A stretch of 64,000 bases of DNA from Chaetorhynchus papuensis (Eukaryota > Chordata > Aves > Passeriformes > Rhipiduridae), in NCBI GenBank assembly GCA_013396525.1, contig VWYX01000823.1, positions 186,001 through 250,000 on the forward strand, given 5' to 3'. Numbering within the stretch: the first letter of the stretch is position 1; every line of letters starts with the position of its first letter. Positions 49,401 to 61,160 of this stretch are shown here, one piece after another. The notes below the pieces were generated by a model. That model was not told the origin of the DNA. It did no database searches and was given only the letters and a program-made list of their open reading frames with translations. Made by a program: the position numbers and the translations under genes.

Positions 49401-52400
49401 ATCTTGTGGATGAGATTCCAGTCAGTAGAATCAATGGTGCTTCGGTGATTCATTTGAAGATGTGATTTGTTGCTGTAGTTTTTCTGAATGTTCCTAACTG
49501 AGTACCAGGAAAACAATTTTTTTTTTCAAATCCTACTGCAGATGAGGGTTACAAAGAGTGTACATCAGAATCAGAGTAAATTTTTTATGATTAAATTTAT
49601 TTTATTTGATTGTTAAAGTGCTTTTCTTTTACTTCCTTATGAAGAATTAGTTTGTTTTCATTTTGCAGCAAGATTCATTAAGGGGACCATGGCAGGGAGA
49701 AACTAAAACAATCATTGTCTATTAGAATTCCAAGAGCTGGGGCTGAAACTTGGTCTCATCAGTCAGTCTGGTGCTTGTCAAAGGAGATGAAGATGGGTCT
49801 CCACTAGATACATAGAAAGAAATGTCCAGCAGGTATTTAAAGTCTACTCAGAATAGGGCTGAAGTATGAACAACATTCACCAGTGCCATATCTCTTTGGG
49901 AGCCTAAATTTTAGGGAGGGATGAAAAGGAAGATCTGTTGTCAGGGACCTCCTTCACCTGTTTGCAACTGTCTTGGTCAATAGGAGGTACTGTACAGGTT
50001 TGCCTAAATTACCAAAAAAAAAAAAAGGTTTTGCCAAGAAAAATGATTTCTTCATGGAAAATTTCAGCTGAGGAGCTCTTCAGCTGCTGTGTCTTCAAAA
50101 TTTCTCTGCTTACCTGGCTGTCTCAGACAACTGTTTGGCCTTTACGATTCTGCTGACTTATGTAGCAGGTTCTGAATTTTTTATTACTCTTCAGAATAGC
50201 TCAGAATTTATTTTAGTCATCAAGAAGAAGGAATATTGTCATCTAAGCTTTCCACTCCTCTATCTTTATTTCCCTTTTTTAATCCTTCTCTGCTCTATGA
50301 AAAGACTGGGAAAAAATCCTGTTGCAGGAATTCCCTCAACTCCTGTCACAAAAAAGGTCTCCCAATAACTGAATTCTCAGCAGCACAAAACAAAAAATGC
50401 ATAGAAAACCTAAGATAATTGAAGCTAAGATTAGTTATATGTAAAGACACAAGGATAAGCAGAGTACATAGTTAAATTTTCACTAGTACCTGATATCCAA
50501 ACATATTTGCAGCCAGTGAACACCCCACTTTTCAAGCTGCAAATTTAGCTTTAACTTGTTTCATTACATGTTACAGCAGGGTGTCCTTTCCGACCATTAT
50601 TATGTGCACATAGAGTAGCAGTGCTGCTCTGGAGCCACTGCAGTGTTTAGAAAATGGGTTTAAACAGATGGTATCACAAAGGGCCCAGAGGTAAATGACT
50701 GTATTCCTCCACGTCTTGTTAGCCTAAAATGTTGCATGAAAAATACTGTCAGCTCCCCCTTCTAAAGAGGATAGGAAAATCTCTTATTTAAATGCACGTT
50801 GTGAAAATACATTTAAAAAAAGGATTAAAAATAAAGCTTTGTTGGAGACTTAAAACAGTTTCTGTTATTTGCTGTTTTTTCTGTTGTGTAACTGTGGATG
50901 ACTTCAATATGTATAGCTGTGTCTTATTTTCCACATATCGTAGCTTTTTGTATGTCAGGGTCCAAAAAGCATTTTTTGGAATATACTTTATATAAGTTAA
51001 TTTATTTGAAAGTTTTTCAGAAACTTCAGATTTTATTGTGGTCTCACGCTTAAAATGTTTCTATACCTTTTACATCCCATTCAAAAATTACAGTGTTCTT
51101 TTAAGAATGCTATAAAAAGAGACTTTTAAACAATTCGACCGTCATGCCCTTCATCTTTGATTATTTGTTTTGATCTCCAAAGAGACTTGACCCTAAAAAG
51201 GGAGATGTGCCTTAAAATGAAGATACCCCATTTATCCCTTGTTCTGTAAAATGGAGGGGGAAAGAGGGGTTGATCTGGTGACTGTGGTGCGTCTCATGCT
51301 GGGAGCTGTGTGACAAACCACACTGTTCCAGGGGACTGCTGCCTCTGTCACGTGCAGACATTGCACTGTCCTTCCTCTGTCCCTGCCGGCTTTCTCCTTT
51401 GAAGCTGCCAGGGTGTCACAGACAAGCTTCCTGCTCTTCTGTCACTTCTGAGAGCAGAATTTCTGTCTGTCCCCATCCACTGGCAGCTGATGAGAGAAGA
51501 CTGCAGAATTCAGGCAGCAGAGACGCGGTGTCTGTGTCCCAGTGCTCTCCAGTTGGTTGTCTGCCCAATCCTGAAACAGTGTTTTTACCCTGCCTGGGCC
51601 CAGGGTCAGGCCAGGGAGGGAATGAATGCCAGTAGTAATTTCTTATCTTGAGACATTATAAATAAGAATTTTAAAAATATTTTTTATCCTGTCAAGTTTT
51701 TAAAATATAGATGCTTTTAGGGTTTTTTGCTAGTACATTTGTTTTGAAGCATACGAGAAATATGCTGGATATACAGGGGTTTTGTGCAAGTGATTTGTTG
51801 GTACAGACCCCATTAACTGGAGATGGTTAATACATTGACTTTACCACAGAAGGTGATGTATAACTGAGCTCAGTTCATGGACAGTTTATGAGAAATATAT
51901 ATACCAAGATCTAACTTTTTTTTGTTTTGTTTTTTACATTCTTCTTTCTACCTGGAGTTTCAAAACTGACATAACTTTGTACATTCTTTTTGGACACATT
52001 GAAATGGAAGAAAGAGGCATTCCTGCTTTATTTTAGGTTCTAGGAAAAGGGGATGCTAACATTTTCTTTCAGCTCAAGAAAGACATGAAACTAATTTCCC
52101 AGTTTATTTCTTCTGCTCTTTCTTCCATTCTCCAGTATCATACTTTATCTCTGCCACTGCAGTTATTGGGTTTTCTGGGCAGCAGTAGCAGAGAAAATTG
52201 ACAAAATAATTTAATGCTGCCCCATAAGTTCTGAAAGGAGGAGGACTGTCTTTGCTTTTCAGAGTCCTTGCAGCAATGCAGTGACACTTCAAGAACTTGG
52301 TTCAATTTTACCTTTTCTGTTTAGAAAGCTTTATAACAAACCCAAGACAGACAAATCTGCCAGTTTAATCCAAAAGCTTCAGGTTTCTTGTCTACGTGCA

Positions 52401-53256
52401 TTAAAACCCCCAAATCCCTTTTTTTCTTATAAAATGAAGGACTGCCTTCTGCTCTCAGAACGTAAATTCTGTACTTCTGAAAGGCAGAGGAAGCCAAAAA
52501 TGAGTTGGTAACATCCTGTGGTTAGGTAGTTCCCCCTAAAGGAGAAAGAAGAATTATAATTACCTGTTCTATTTTGAGCAGGTGATTTTGAAAAGTGACC
52601 AAACCGTGATCCATTTCAAGAGAGGTATTGGGAGATTAGGATGGTGTTTTGATGGGCTGAATACTCTCTGCTTCAGCAATTCGTAACATTTTACCACTGA
52701 CAACTGTAGAGGAATGAGGCAGTCTATTTCAGTGGAATGGACAGATTTCTGTCCATCTGTGCTTGTATTACAGCATGTCACTTGTACTTTGGATCTGCAT
52801 AGCTCTGAGCCAAGATAGAAGCCACAGCAAGGTCAAGAGGTGGAGAAGCCTGTCAGCACATTCTGTCTCTAATGATATGACAACTGCAAATTGGTGCTTC
52901 GAGCACAGCCTGGAGGCAGCCATTATGTCGGGTCTTGAAGCTCAGCTTTCTCTAATACTGTTTCAAAGGAAAATGCTAACTTCAGATTGCTTCTGATCAG
53001 CCAAGAGTTTAATCTGTTGCAGTTGAACACAGATCTGTTGTAGTCGTTCCTGTGTTTCTTCGAAAGAAATAAGGGTTAAAAGAAAGTAATAATAAGAGGT
53101 CTTGTATGGATTTGTATAGTTGTTTTTCATGAAAAAAAAAAAAAAGATGCCGCTTCTTTCCAACAGCTGAAATAAATAGTTTTGCTGTATTTCCAGCCTT
53201 TGATTCTTCTCTGCATCCATCTCCTGTCTTGTCCTTTTCTTCCTCTGTCTCACCAG
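46423..53256 (+). other. PTPRM: PTPRM intron, 6,834 bp
   Basis: GT-AG, phase 2, from GTAAAA to CTCACCAG. No clear transposon was recognised. It contains a GC-richer block at 47865-48110, another at 51280-51630, and short homopolymer runs. None of the short open frames (up to 96 residues) has a recognisable family. Confidence 0.93.
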
Positions 53257-53530
53257 TGCCTACCAGATTGTTGTTGAAGAGCTGCACCCGCACCGAACAA
53301 AGCGAGAAACTGGTGCCATGGAGTGCTACCAAATCCCTGTCACCTATCAGACTGCTCTTAGTGGAGGGTCACCGTATTACTTTGCTGCTCAGCTGCCCCC
53401 AGGAAACCTGCCAGAGCCAGCCCCCTTTACTGTGGGTGACAACAGGACTTACCAAGGTTTCTGGAACCCACCGCTGGCTCCTCGGAAAGGCTACAACATC
53501 TATTTCCAGGCCATGAGCAGCGTCGAGAAG
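53257..53530 (+). CDS. PTPRM: PTPRM exon: fourth FN3 repeat with furin-type cleavage site
   Basis: A 274-nt exon completes a Ser codon and encodes 92 residues from SAYQIVVEELHPHRTKRETG to YFQAMSSVEK, phase 2 in and phase 0 out. It contains RTKR, the proprotein convertase site at which PTP-mu is cut into non-covalently bound extracellular and membrane-spanning subunits (established for the family). It also carries the NRT sequon and the GDNRTYQGFWNPPLAPRKGY and NIYFQAMS strands. The acceptor is CTGTCTCACCAG. The donor is unusual: AAG|GCAAGT, a GC donor. The joined frame (VEK then ETKTQCV) matches the recalled human protein exactly, so the GC site must be the real boundary. The frame remains open for about 100 bp into the intron. 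Confidence 0.95.
53294..53305 (+). other. PTPRM: Furin-type cleavage motif RTKR
   Basis: Codons CGA ACA AAG CGA encode Arg-Thr-Lys-Arg, followed by Glu. This fits the R-X-K/R-R convertase consensus and sits where PTP-mu is known to be processed. Confidence 0.9.
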
Positions 53531-53536
53531 GCAAGT
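53528..53536 (+). promoter_or_regulatory. PTPRM: Non-canonical GC 5' splice site
   Basis: AAG|GCAAGT: apart from the C at +2 it matches the U1 consensus at every exon and intron position shown, as is typical for functional GC donors. No GT donor at this place would preserve the protein. Confidence 0.88.
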
Positions 53537-56335
53537 GCCAACAACACCTTTCTCCTGGAAGGGGTCAAAGACACGCCTGTGGTGACAGTCAGGACTGCTG
53601 GGGTTGGATGTGGGAGGTGTTGGCAGTGGCATGACTGAAATCCCCTCAGCGCTGTGACAGCATGGCAGTGCGCCATTCATGTTTCACATCAGCCTCGTGT
53701 CGTAGTAACTGCTACTAGATGAGAGTTTAATACATCTCACAGTAATTGTCTGAGGGAAGTAATTTCAGGGCTGTGACTCTGTGCCCTCGGTAAATAACAC
53801 CCACAGTCCTTTCCCCAATTCTCAGCACTCTTCAGAACATTAAATTACTGCAGGATAAACAGTGTGGGGTGCTCAGTGGGCTAGCAAAATATTGCAAACT
53901 TTTTAAGGCTCTCACGCTGGACATCAAATAAAAAGTAAAAATTTTCTTAAGCAAAAGTAACCGCTGGCCCACCATGAATTTGAGAGTCTTTCTGAGAATA
54001 TGTACACCAGGTTTGCACCACTGCTGTGCAGTAGAATTGTGGCTATCACTCACCTTCATTACCTCCTGGGTGTTTCTTTTTAACTCTGCTGCTGAGTACT
54101 GCTACTGGCTCTGTATGCATATGGAAGGAGGAAAAGTGTCAGGGAGAGAGTTTCTGAGGTTCCACGTGGAAAGAAGAACTATGGCTCTGCAAGCCCCAGG
54201 CTGTTGTTTTTGAATGGTTTTTCCTCTTATGAATGAAAAATGGGGGAGAGGAAAGGTATTGGTGAGAAGGGAAAATGTGGTAGACAGAGAAGCTTTCAAT
54301 ATTTAAAAATTAATATTTTGATATATGGTTTAGAAAACTGAAGCGTCCAGGCAGTTCAGACAGGAACTAGAAAGGACAACTAGACTGATAGTCACTGATA
54401 TCCACCAGAACAACTGGAAAGCCATCACACCTTCCTTGTGCGTGGGTCTCTCTGGTGACTAAACAAATCCTTGCTCAGAGGCAGCCTTGCCTTGGAGTCT
54501 TTTGAAGAAAATCTCACCTTTTACCTATGCTTATGAAAATTGGATATGTATCAAGTCAGAATGGGAACAAAGGTGTTTGAAAACTAGATTTTTTTTCTGA
54601 TTCAATAGCCCATTCCCTCTTTTTAGTTCTAATTTAAAGACCTGAAGGAAGTAAACAAAGCAAAATAAAAGGTGACTTCTAGACACCCATCCTTATTTCC
54701 CTCACTTGCTAAAAATAATTCCCTTTGTTTTTGTGGACTACCAGTAGACTGCATTGTAAGGAAATTTGTTTCATACTAAATAAAAACATAGATATTTATT
54801 TTGGCTTTTATATTTTGACAGATAATTAGAAAATGAGAGATAAACAGAGTATTTTCACTTCAGCTTGATTTCAGTTTGTGAGTGATTTTAATCCTAAAAT
54901 AGATTTCTTTGTTATATTCAAAACTTTGGATTAAATTTCTGTTCCTACAGTGATTTAGGGGGAGGTTTTGAGGGGAACTGCAGTGCATTCTGCCAGGACA
55001 GAGATCTAGTGGTTGTAAGATAACCTCTGAACTGCAGAATATTTAAACAGATGCTTTGCTGTAAACCAGTGGGAACACCAAAATAGTCAGAGGGAAGTAA
55101 AGTAGGCTCTGAAATACATGGTAGGGTTGAGAAGAGGTTACTCTGTGATCCTTGTAGACATATTGAAGAGAAACAGACAAGTAAATCCGGTAACTAGGGA
55201 GAATAGGTAAGATTATATTAATAAACTTTGTGCGGCTTTAATTTAGGTTGAAGAAGTTGTCCTTATTGAACACTTACAGTGTCTCAGCTTAGAGTTTTGC
55301 TAGCTCTTTACAAGCTGTGCTTACAAACCAGCATCAACGCATTTTACCTGTTGCTTTCAAATCTTCCAGAGGAGACAGATCCCACGGGGTGTATTCAGGG
55401 AGGGAATACTGAGGACTAGAGTGAGCATATTTTATAGAGTGAGACTGTCATTATTATATTTTCAAATGATATGCCAATATTGTTTAGAGTGATCTAATGC
55501 AACAGCAGCTGCATCCTCTCACACAACCTTATGCTATTTCAGTATGTTTGCCTTTAAAATGGCTGCATATTGTACTGTAAGGTCAGAAAACTCATTTATG
55601 ATTGACCCTCATCTGTTCAAGTTGTCCAAACTGTGCATAACCAAGTCATTTCTCTGTTCATTTGTTTTAATTGCTGACCAGACTTCTGAGGGGAAAGGGG
55701 AGAGTGGTAAATTACACGCAAATTGTCTTTGCATGTGCAACATCTTCTGAAGCACATTGCTGTCAAACAACTCTCTCCTGGGCAGCTTGTATGAGTTGTA
55801 GATTGACTGTGGAGGGATACCCAGGCTGCATCTGCGCTCATTCCACACCCAGAAGCAGGAGGGAGCATGTTGCTTACATGCTTCAGGTGACTCTTTAAGG
55901 GTGTCAGGATGTAGCAAGACATAATTTTGGAGGCAGTGCTGAGAGAATGTATCTTTTTTGCTGCACAGTGCTGTTGGAGGTCAGCACTGGCTCAGGATTT
56001 TTGTGCCATGACATAAATAGGAGCTCCACTCCCCCCCTTTTCTCCTGCTGCTCCCTCTCTTTGTGTTCTTATGGCATGATTTCCATTTGATTTGAATAAC
56101 CTGAAATTTTGCTATATTTGGGCTGTCCTGAACCTTTTCTCCCCATTGTTATCCTGGACAGTACAGTCCAATAAAGGCAAATTCCCCAGCCTCCTCCCCT
56201 GCTAAGCCCAGAGCCCTGAGCCACCTCATTGGGTTGTACCAGCTGATCAGTAGATCTAAGATGAATTTATGGAGTGGGGAGGGAAAGAAAAAGCCCTTGA
56301 TCTGACTGTTTCCTTTACTTTTCTTTCCTTAACAG
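53531..56335 (+). other. PTPRM: PTPRM GC-AG intron, 2,805 bp
   Basis: Phase 0 intron that starts GCAAGT and ends TTTCTTTCCTTAACAG. No mobile element was confidently recognised inside. It contains a poly-C run near 56032 and scattered short open frames without homology. Confidence 0.88.
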
Positions 56336-56372
56336 GAAACCAAAACTCAGTGTGTTCGAATAGCTACTAAAG
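56336..56372 (+). CDS. PTPRM: PTPRM small exon: end of FN3-4, linker toward membrane
   Basis: A 37-nt exon bounded by CTTAACAG and AAAG|GTAAGAG. It enters in phase 0 and leaves in phase 1. It encodes ETKTQCVRIATK and the first base of the next codon, a perfect match to the recalled human segment. The following exon should supply the acidic linker and transmembrane helix; it was searched for and not found before 64000. The exon is too short to detect by open frame alone and was placed by homology and splice signals. Confidence 0.92.
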
Positions 56373-58235
56373 GTAAGAGGTTCATCCCCACATACAAAGT
56401 AGCTTTTTAAATGAAACGTGGTGCTGCTATTAAAGGTTCAAAGCAAAGCCAGTACTATCCCTCTATTTTGAACCACTTGATTGTGTTAAAATGTAATGGT
56501 CTGCTGCTTTTTATTCTTTGGTATTGAGCCAAGAGAGTACGGTTCTAGCAATACTCAGAATTTAGACAAAATAAGGACACCTCTTTTTTCCCTCTCCCTG
56601 TCAGTGGTTTTCGAGATGTGCTTTTAGAGCGCTGAAGTATTGCAGGCAGTAAAGAGATGGATGGGGGAGTAGAAAGTGCACGTGGGTAAACTGTCTGTTA
56701 GACTAACAATTATTTCCAAGCAGGGGTGGAAATAATTTAAATGAAGGACATGACAGTTAATTTTCCTAAGTAAGAGCTCCAAGTGTTAGCGAGACACAGG
56801 GGAGGGTTGATTTGAGAAAGGCTTGTCTCTTTGACAGCAAGTGAGTTCCAGGGCTAAGGCTGACTGCATAGCTGTGAGAATAAATCATGTTGACCCCATA
56901 CACAGCAGGTTAATCACACGCTGCTCACTCAAAAACACTGTTTCCTCTTCAAATGAGGACTTGGTTGTTCTGCTTATTGTTATCTCTTGCTTTGACTGTA
57001 TTTATAGCCATTTGTTTTGGTGGCTTGATTGTGCCCACATGAGAGTTGTTTGATAGACTCTGGCAGCATAAACAAGAAGGGAGCTTACAAATACCCAAAG
57101 AGTCCTCTGCAGAGGCCCAGCACTTATGTATATTGATATTCAGCATAAAAACAACTTTAGATACCAGTAACTGGGTATTAAAGTACTGCGGAGGCACAGC
57201 AGCCCCAAGTTTTCAATAACTTCCTTCAATTTAAATCTTGTTCCAATGAAAAGTTGATGCCTTTAATGAGATGGTAGCAATCAAACGTTTTCTTGAGAAA
57301 CCAGAAAATAAAATGTACTTCTTAATATGTGTTAATATTTTCATCAAGTGAGGTAAGCTAATAAAAACAGGAAATTAAAACCATGAGCTAAGTCTTCGGT
57401 AAAAAGTATATCAGCATTATTTTTTTTTATGTTTACCTGGCAAGATGAAATGTTTTAATTAAAATATATTTGCATAAACAAATATTTATGTACCACAAGC
57501 ATGTATTGCTAGGATTTGAGTCTAGGGAGGGTTTTGAAAGCCTCAGAAATAACTTAAAGTATTGCAGGACTGTGGAATGGGAAAGCAATGGTATCTCTCA
57601 TCATAAATTTTCTGGATAGTAATAATAAAACAGGAAGGGAATTCACCTGTCATATGAGGAAATTATTTTTTGCTTAACCACGTGCAGTCCCCCAATCTCA
57701 AAGCAATGTTCATGATAGCAATAGACCTCTTGGTGGTTGCTTGTACACTTTCCTCTGCTGCAGTAGTCACATTCCCCCTAATGGCTGTAGTCTGACAGAA
57801 AGGGAAAACAAGTATGAGGTTTCTTACCATTGTGCCTTATATATTGCCTTTGCCACTCTGACTGAAGTCAAGTTTTTCTGAAGCAACTGCATTGCCTGAT
57901 ATATCAGTGCTAAACTCCTTGAAAGTGGACCTAAAAATCAAAGCGTTTTCTCTGACTTATATTAATTGGTAGATGTGAATTGCATGGAGAGGCAACATTA
58001 GGAGCAGATGCTTTCCCTTCCTCTGCAGGAATGCATTTAATAGGGAATCATCACTTCGGAGTCATGTACGTTCATATTTCTCAAATGAGTTATACTGCTA
58101 TTCTGAAGTATTTTTAAAAGCTCATACTGATTTTTTTCCCATGTTTTCATCATAATAGTAATAACATGATATGCTCTGCTCAAAGAAAAGTATACTTAAT
58201 GTACTGGCTTACGTATATGCGCATCTGGTTACCCT

Positions 58236-58259
58236 GATTTGTTTGTTGATTTGTTTGTT
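58236..58259 (+). repeat. 12-bp direct tandem duplication
   Basis: Two adjacent copies of a GATTTGTTTGTT-type unit, followed by GATTTTTT. Simple sequence of no evident function. Confidence 0.75.
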
Positions 58260-59980
58260 GATTTTTTGTAGTGTGCAAGATCGCTTTGAATCACTGGCAT
58301 AGGAGATGCCTGGTTACATTCGTAGTATTTTCATAGGGAAAAGAGTACGGTCTCACCTTACCTAATGCACTCCAGTAAAGCTAGCATGCCTGTTTAAAAT
58401 CCAGAAAATTGTCTAAACTATGTATTCCATTATGAACGTAGTGTGTAGTTCTGTGTCATCTCCTGTGACTTGAAGCAGCCTACGGGTGGCCAAACTGAAT
58501 TTTGCCTTGAATGTGTTGAAAAGGCATTAAAAATTATAAATAGCTATGGTGGAAGGGAGCAGGGAGGAATAACATAAAAGGTGCATGTTAAGACAAAATC
58601 TCCCTGGTAGTGAAGTTCAATATTACCAGCAAAGTTACTTTCTTATTTCTATCTTGTTCAAGGATCTGGTGTTATCTACTGTGTATATTCACACCAATAA
58701 GATGGAAAGATGGAAAAAATATAACAGTAATGTCATGGTTTGGTGCTGGAGAAGTTCATTCCTAACTTTTTTTTTTTTTTGAGAGCTCCCTAGCAACATA
58801 CTTTGCATGTATGCTAACATGTTTCGGGTTTCACACACGTCATTCCCAAGGTTGCCTTCTGCCTTTGGGAATTGATGGAATACTTTCTTTATTGGTGTCA
58901 AACTAATGGAAGTCAGCAAATTTAAATTGAAACACTTGTCCTTTTTTAGTCTGTATATTCCAGGTGCTGTGCTCTCATGTGCTTCTGATAACAAATGCAC
59001 TGAAGTGCCAAGTCATCTAAAAGATGGTGACAAATCATGACTAAAATATGTTGCTGCTCTTTCCTGGTGTGTCTTGAAAAAATGTTTTTTGAGTAAACAG
59101 AGAGACATACTAGTGTCAGGAGTATTGTAATAGGCTGAGTTAATTTTTCATAGTAGAAAATACTGGAACAGCACCTGTTTAAAAAGTTGCCTCCTGAACA
59201 GTTCCTGTATACTTGCAGCTGAAGAATGAATGCCAGGGGTTCTTTGATGGCCCTTAATTAGGCTAGTAGTAGGATTCCCCTTTTTTCTAGACACCTACTT
59301 CCACGGCACTTTTAAGAGCTTAATGACTAATTTTTGCACTTCTGCAGAATGGAGAGAATTGGCTAGGCCAAGTTATCAGAAGTGATGAGAGAGTATGAAA
59401 AGTTACAGACAGTACTCAGCCTGTTCACATAAGCTTTCATTCTTGAGGAAATGAAGTTGAAACAATGTTAAAAATAACTCCTTGTATCACAGGTGATGAG
59501 CACAACATACCTAGAGCACCATTTCCAATTATAAATATAGTCCACAATATATATTAACTGTGAACAACTTTAATTCCCTGGACACTTTTAGCTGATACTG
59601 CCTTCCTCTGTTAAGCTGAATCCTCTTCTCATCCAGAAACTCTCAGTAAAAAATGATCAGTGTAATTTTTTTTTTCTAACAGCTTTTAGTTTTTCTCTAC
59701 CTTGTTATTTTTTGAATCTATATAGTAGGATTATCCAGTCACTAACAATCTGGTTTCCCACACATAGTAACTGAAGAAAGAGAAAAAATAAAAACCTTGT
59801 TTTCTGAAGAGCAGAAAAGAGTGCAGAGACTGAGATAACAGGTCAGATATTCATTAGGAATGGACAGATGGAGTTATGCTAGGAAATATGTATCATTTTA
59901 TTTAAAAATTTGTTATATATCATTTCCTAAAGAAAGTTCTTAAACTTCCTTATACTAGCTTAGTAAGGCAGATTTCAGCT

Positions 59981-60233
59981 ATGGAATCATGCAATTGTTG
60001 AGGCTGGAAAAGACCTCTAAGGTCACCAAGTCCAATTGTCAACCCAGCCACCATGTTCACCACCAAACCACGTCCATGGGTGCCATATGCTCATGTTTTT
60101 TTGAATACTTCTAGGGATGGTGACTCCACCATTTCCCTGGGCAGTCTGTTCCAATGCTTTACAACCCTTTCCATGAAGCATTTTTTTCTAATATCTAATT
60201 TAGACCTCCTGGCAAAACTTGACACCATTGAGT
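59981..60233 (-). mobile_element. CR1 LINE 3' end, antisense
   Basis: On the + strand this reads ATGGAATCATGCAATTGTTG, GAGGCTGGAAAAGACCTCTA, then AGTCCAATTGTCAACCCAGC. Next come TAGGGATGGTGACTCCACCA, TTCCCTGGGCAGTCTGTTCC and ATTTTTTTCTAATATCTAAT. These are the reverse-complement landmarks of avian CR1 in the correct order, so the element is inserted opposite to PTPRM. About 250 bp are retained. Confidence 0.9.
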
Positions 60234-61098
60234 AGTTCATAAGATGCACATATCAGGATGAATACATGATAACCAAACCTGCCTAACCAAAGTGTTGATA
60301 AACTGAAGTAAATAGAAGGTGCGTGCACTCCAGAGTAATAGATGATGTTGGATGGTGACTGATCTGTCACATCCTGGAGTTGAGTTTGACTGTGTAAAAC
60401 TTTGAACAGGTTTCTGCTTGCACACGACATCAACATTTCATTTTACAGTCTAAAATGTTACTGACTACTAAGGGAAGGAAACTAGATTAACATGGTCAGA
60501 GAAGAGTGATGCTTCAAATTATTTAGCATGTAAATAGACATTTAAGAGGACAGAAGGGACAGCAGAGCTGCTATTAAGCAGAGTATATGAAGTTGACATT
60601 TGTGACAGTTTTCAGGCTGCCAAGTTTGAGGCTAACACTGATTTACGTGTATTCTTTTGTTTTGCTTAGTGGGCTAGAGGAAAGTATTGAAAATTTAATT
60701 AGAAGAAATCTACTGTGGCAGTAAATAAAGAAGTGGTGGGCCTGGCAGCTCTATCACAAAGTAGTTAGAGGGAATAAATGAAGTCCAGGGTTTCTCATTC
60801 CACATTTAAAACAAGAACTTCATCAATTCCAACATTATTTTCCCTTGTGGTTATCATTTGTGTTATTAGTTCAGGCAGCATAGAACCTCTCAATCTCTGT
60901 GCACGTTTGGTTCATATAGATGGATGAAAATGCCATTTGAGATGACGCGCATCTGGAAGTAATTGTGAAATGGCAGAAAATGACTTTTTAATCTGATTTG
61001 AGGAATAAAGAGGTCTGGGTGGTAACATTTCAACTGCAAGTGTGCATTTAGTCCACCATCATTACTACTCTGAATTCATTCCCACAGCAGTTGGGGAT

Positions 61099-61160
61099 TG
61101 ATCCAAAGGCCTTTGATGTCAATGGGAGTCCTTCCACTGACATTAATGTGCTTTGGATTA
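61099..61160. repeat. Palindromic ancient amniote repeat
   Basis: The left arm at 61099-61125 (TGATCCAAAGGCCTTTGATG and TCAATGG) and the right arm at 61134-61160 (CCACTGACATTAATGTGCTT and TGGATTA) are imperfect reverse complements, about 20 of 27 positions by eye. They flank an 8-nt spacer. The pattern GATCCAAAG-C-ATTGA-GTCAATGG ... GCTTTGGAT is an old inverted-repeat family I remember from birds, turtles and crocodilians; its name is not certain. Confidence 0.6.

Noticed and set aside
53318..53638. 106-residue open frame through the GC donor
   Set aside because: After VEK the sequence diverges from PTPRM, and the true continuation ETKTQCV is at 56336. This is read-through into the intron.
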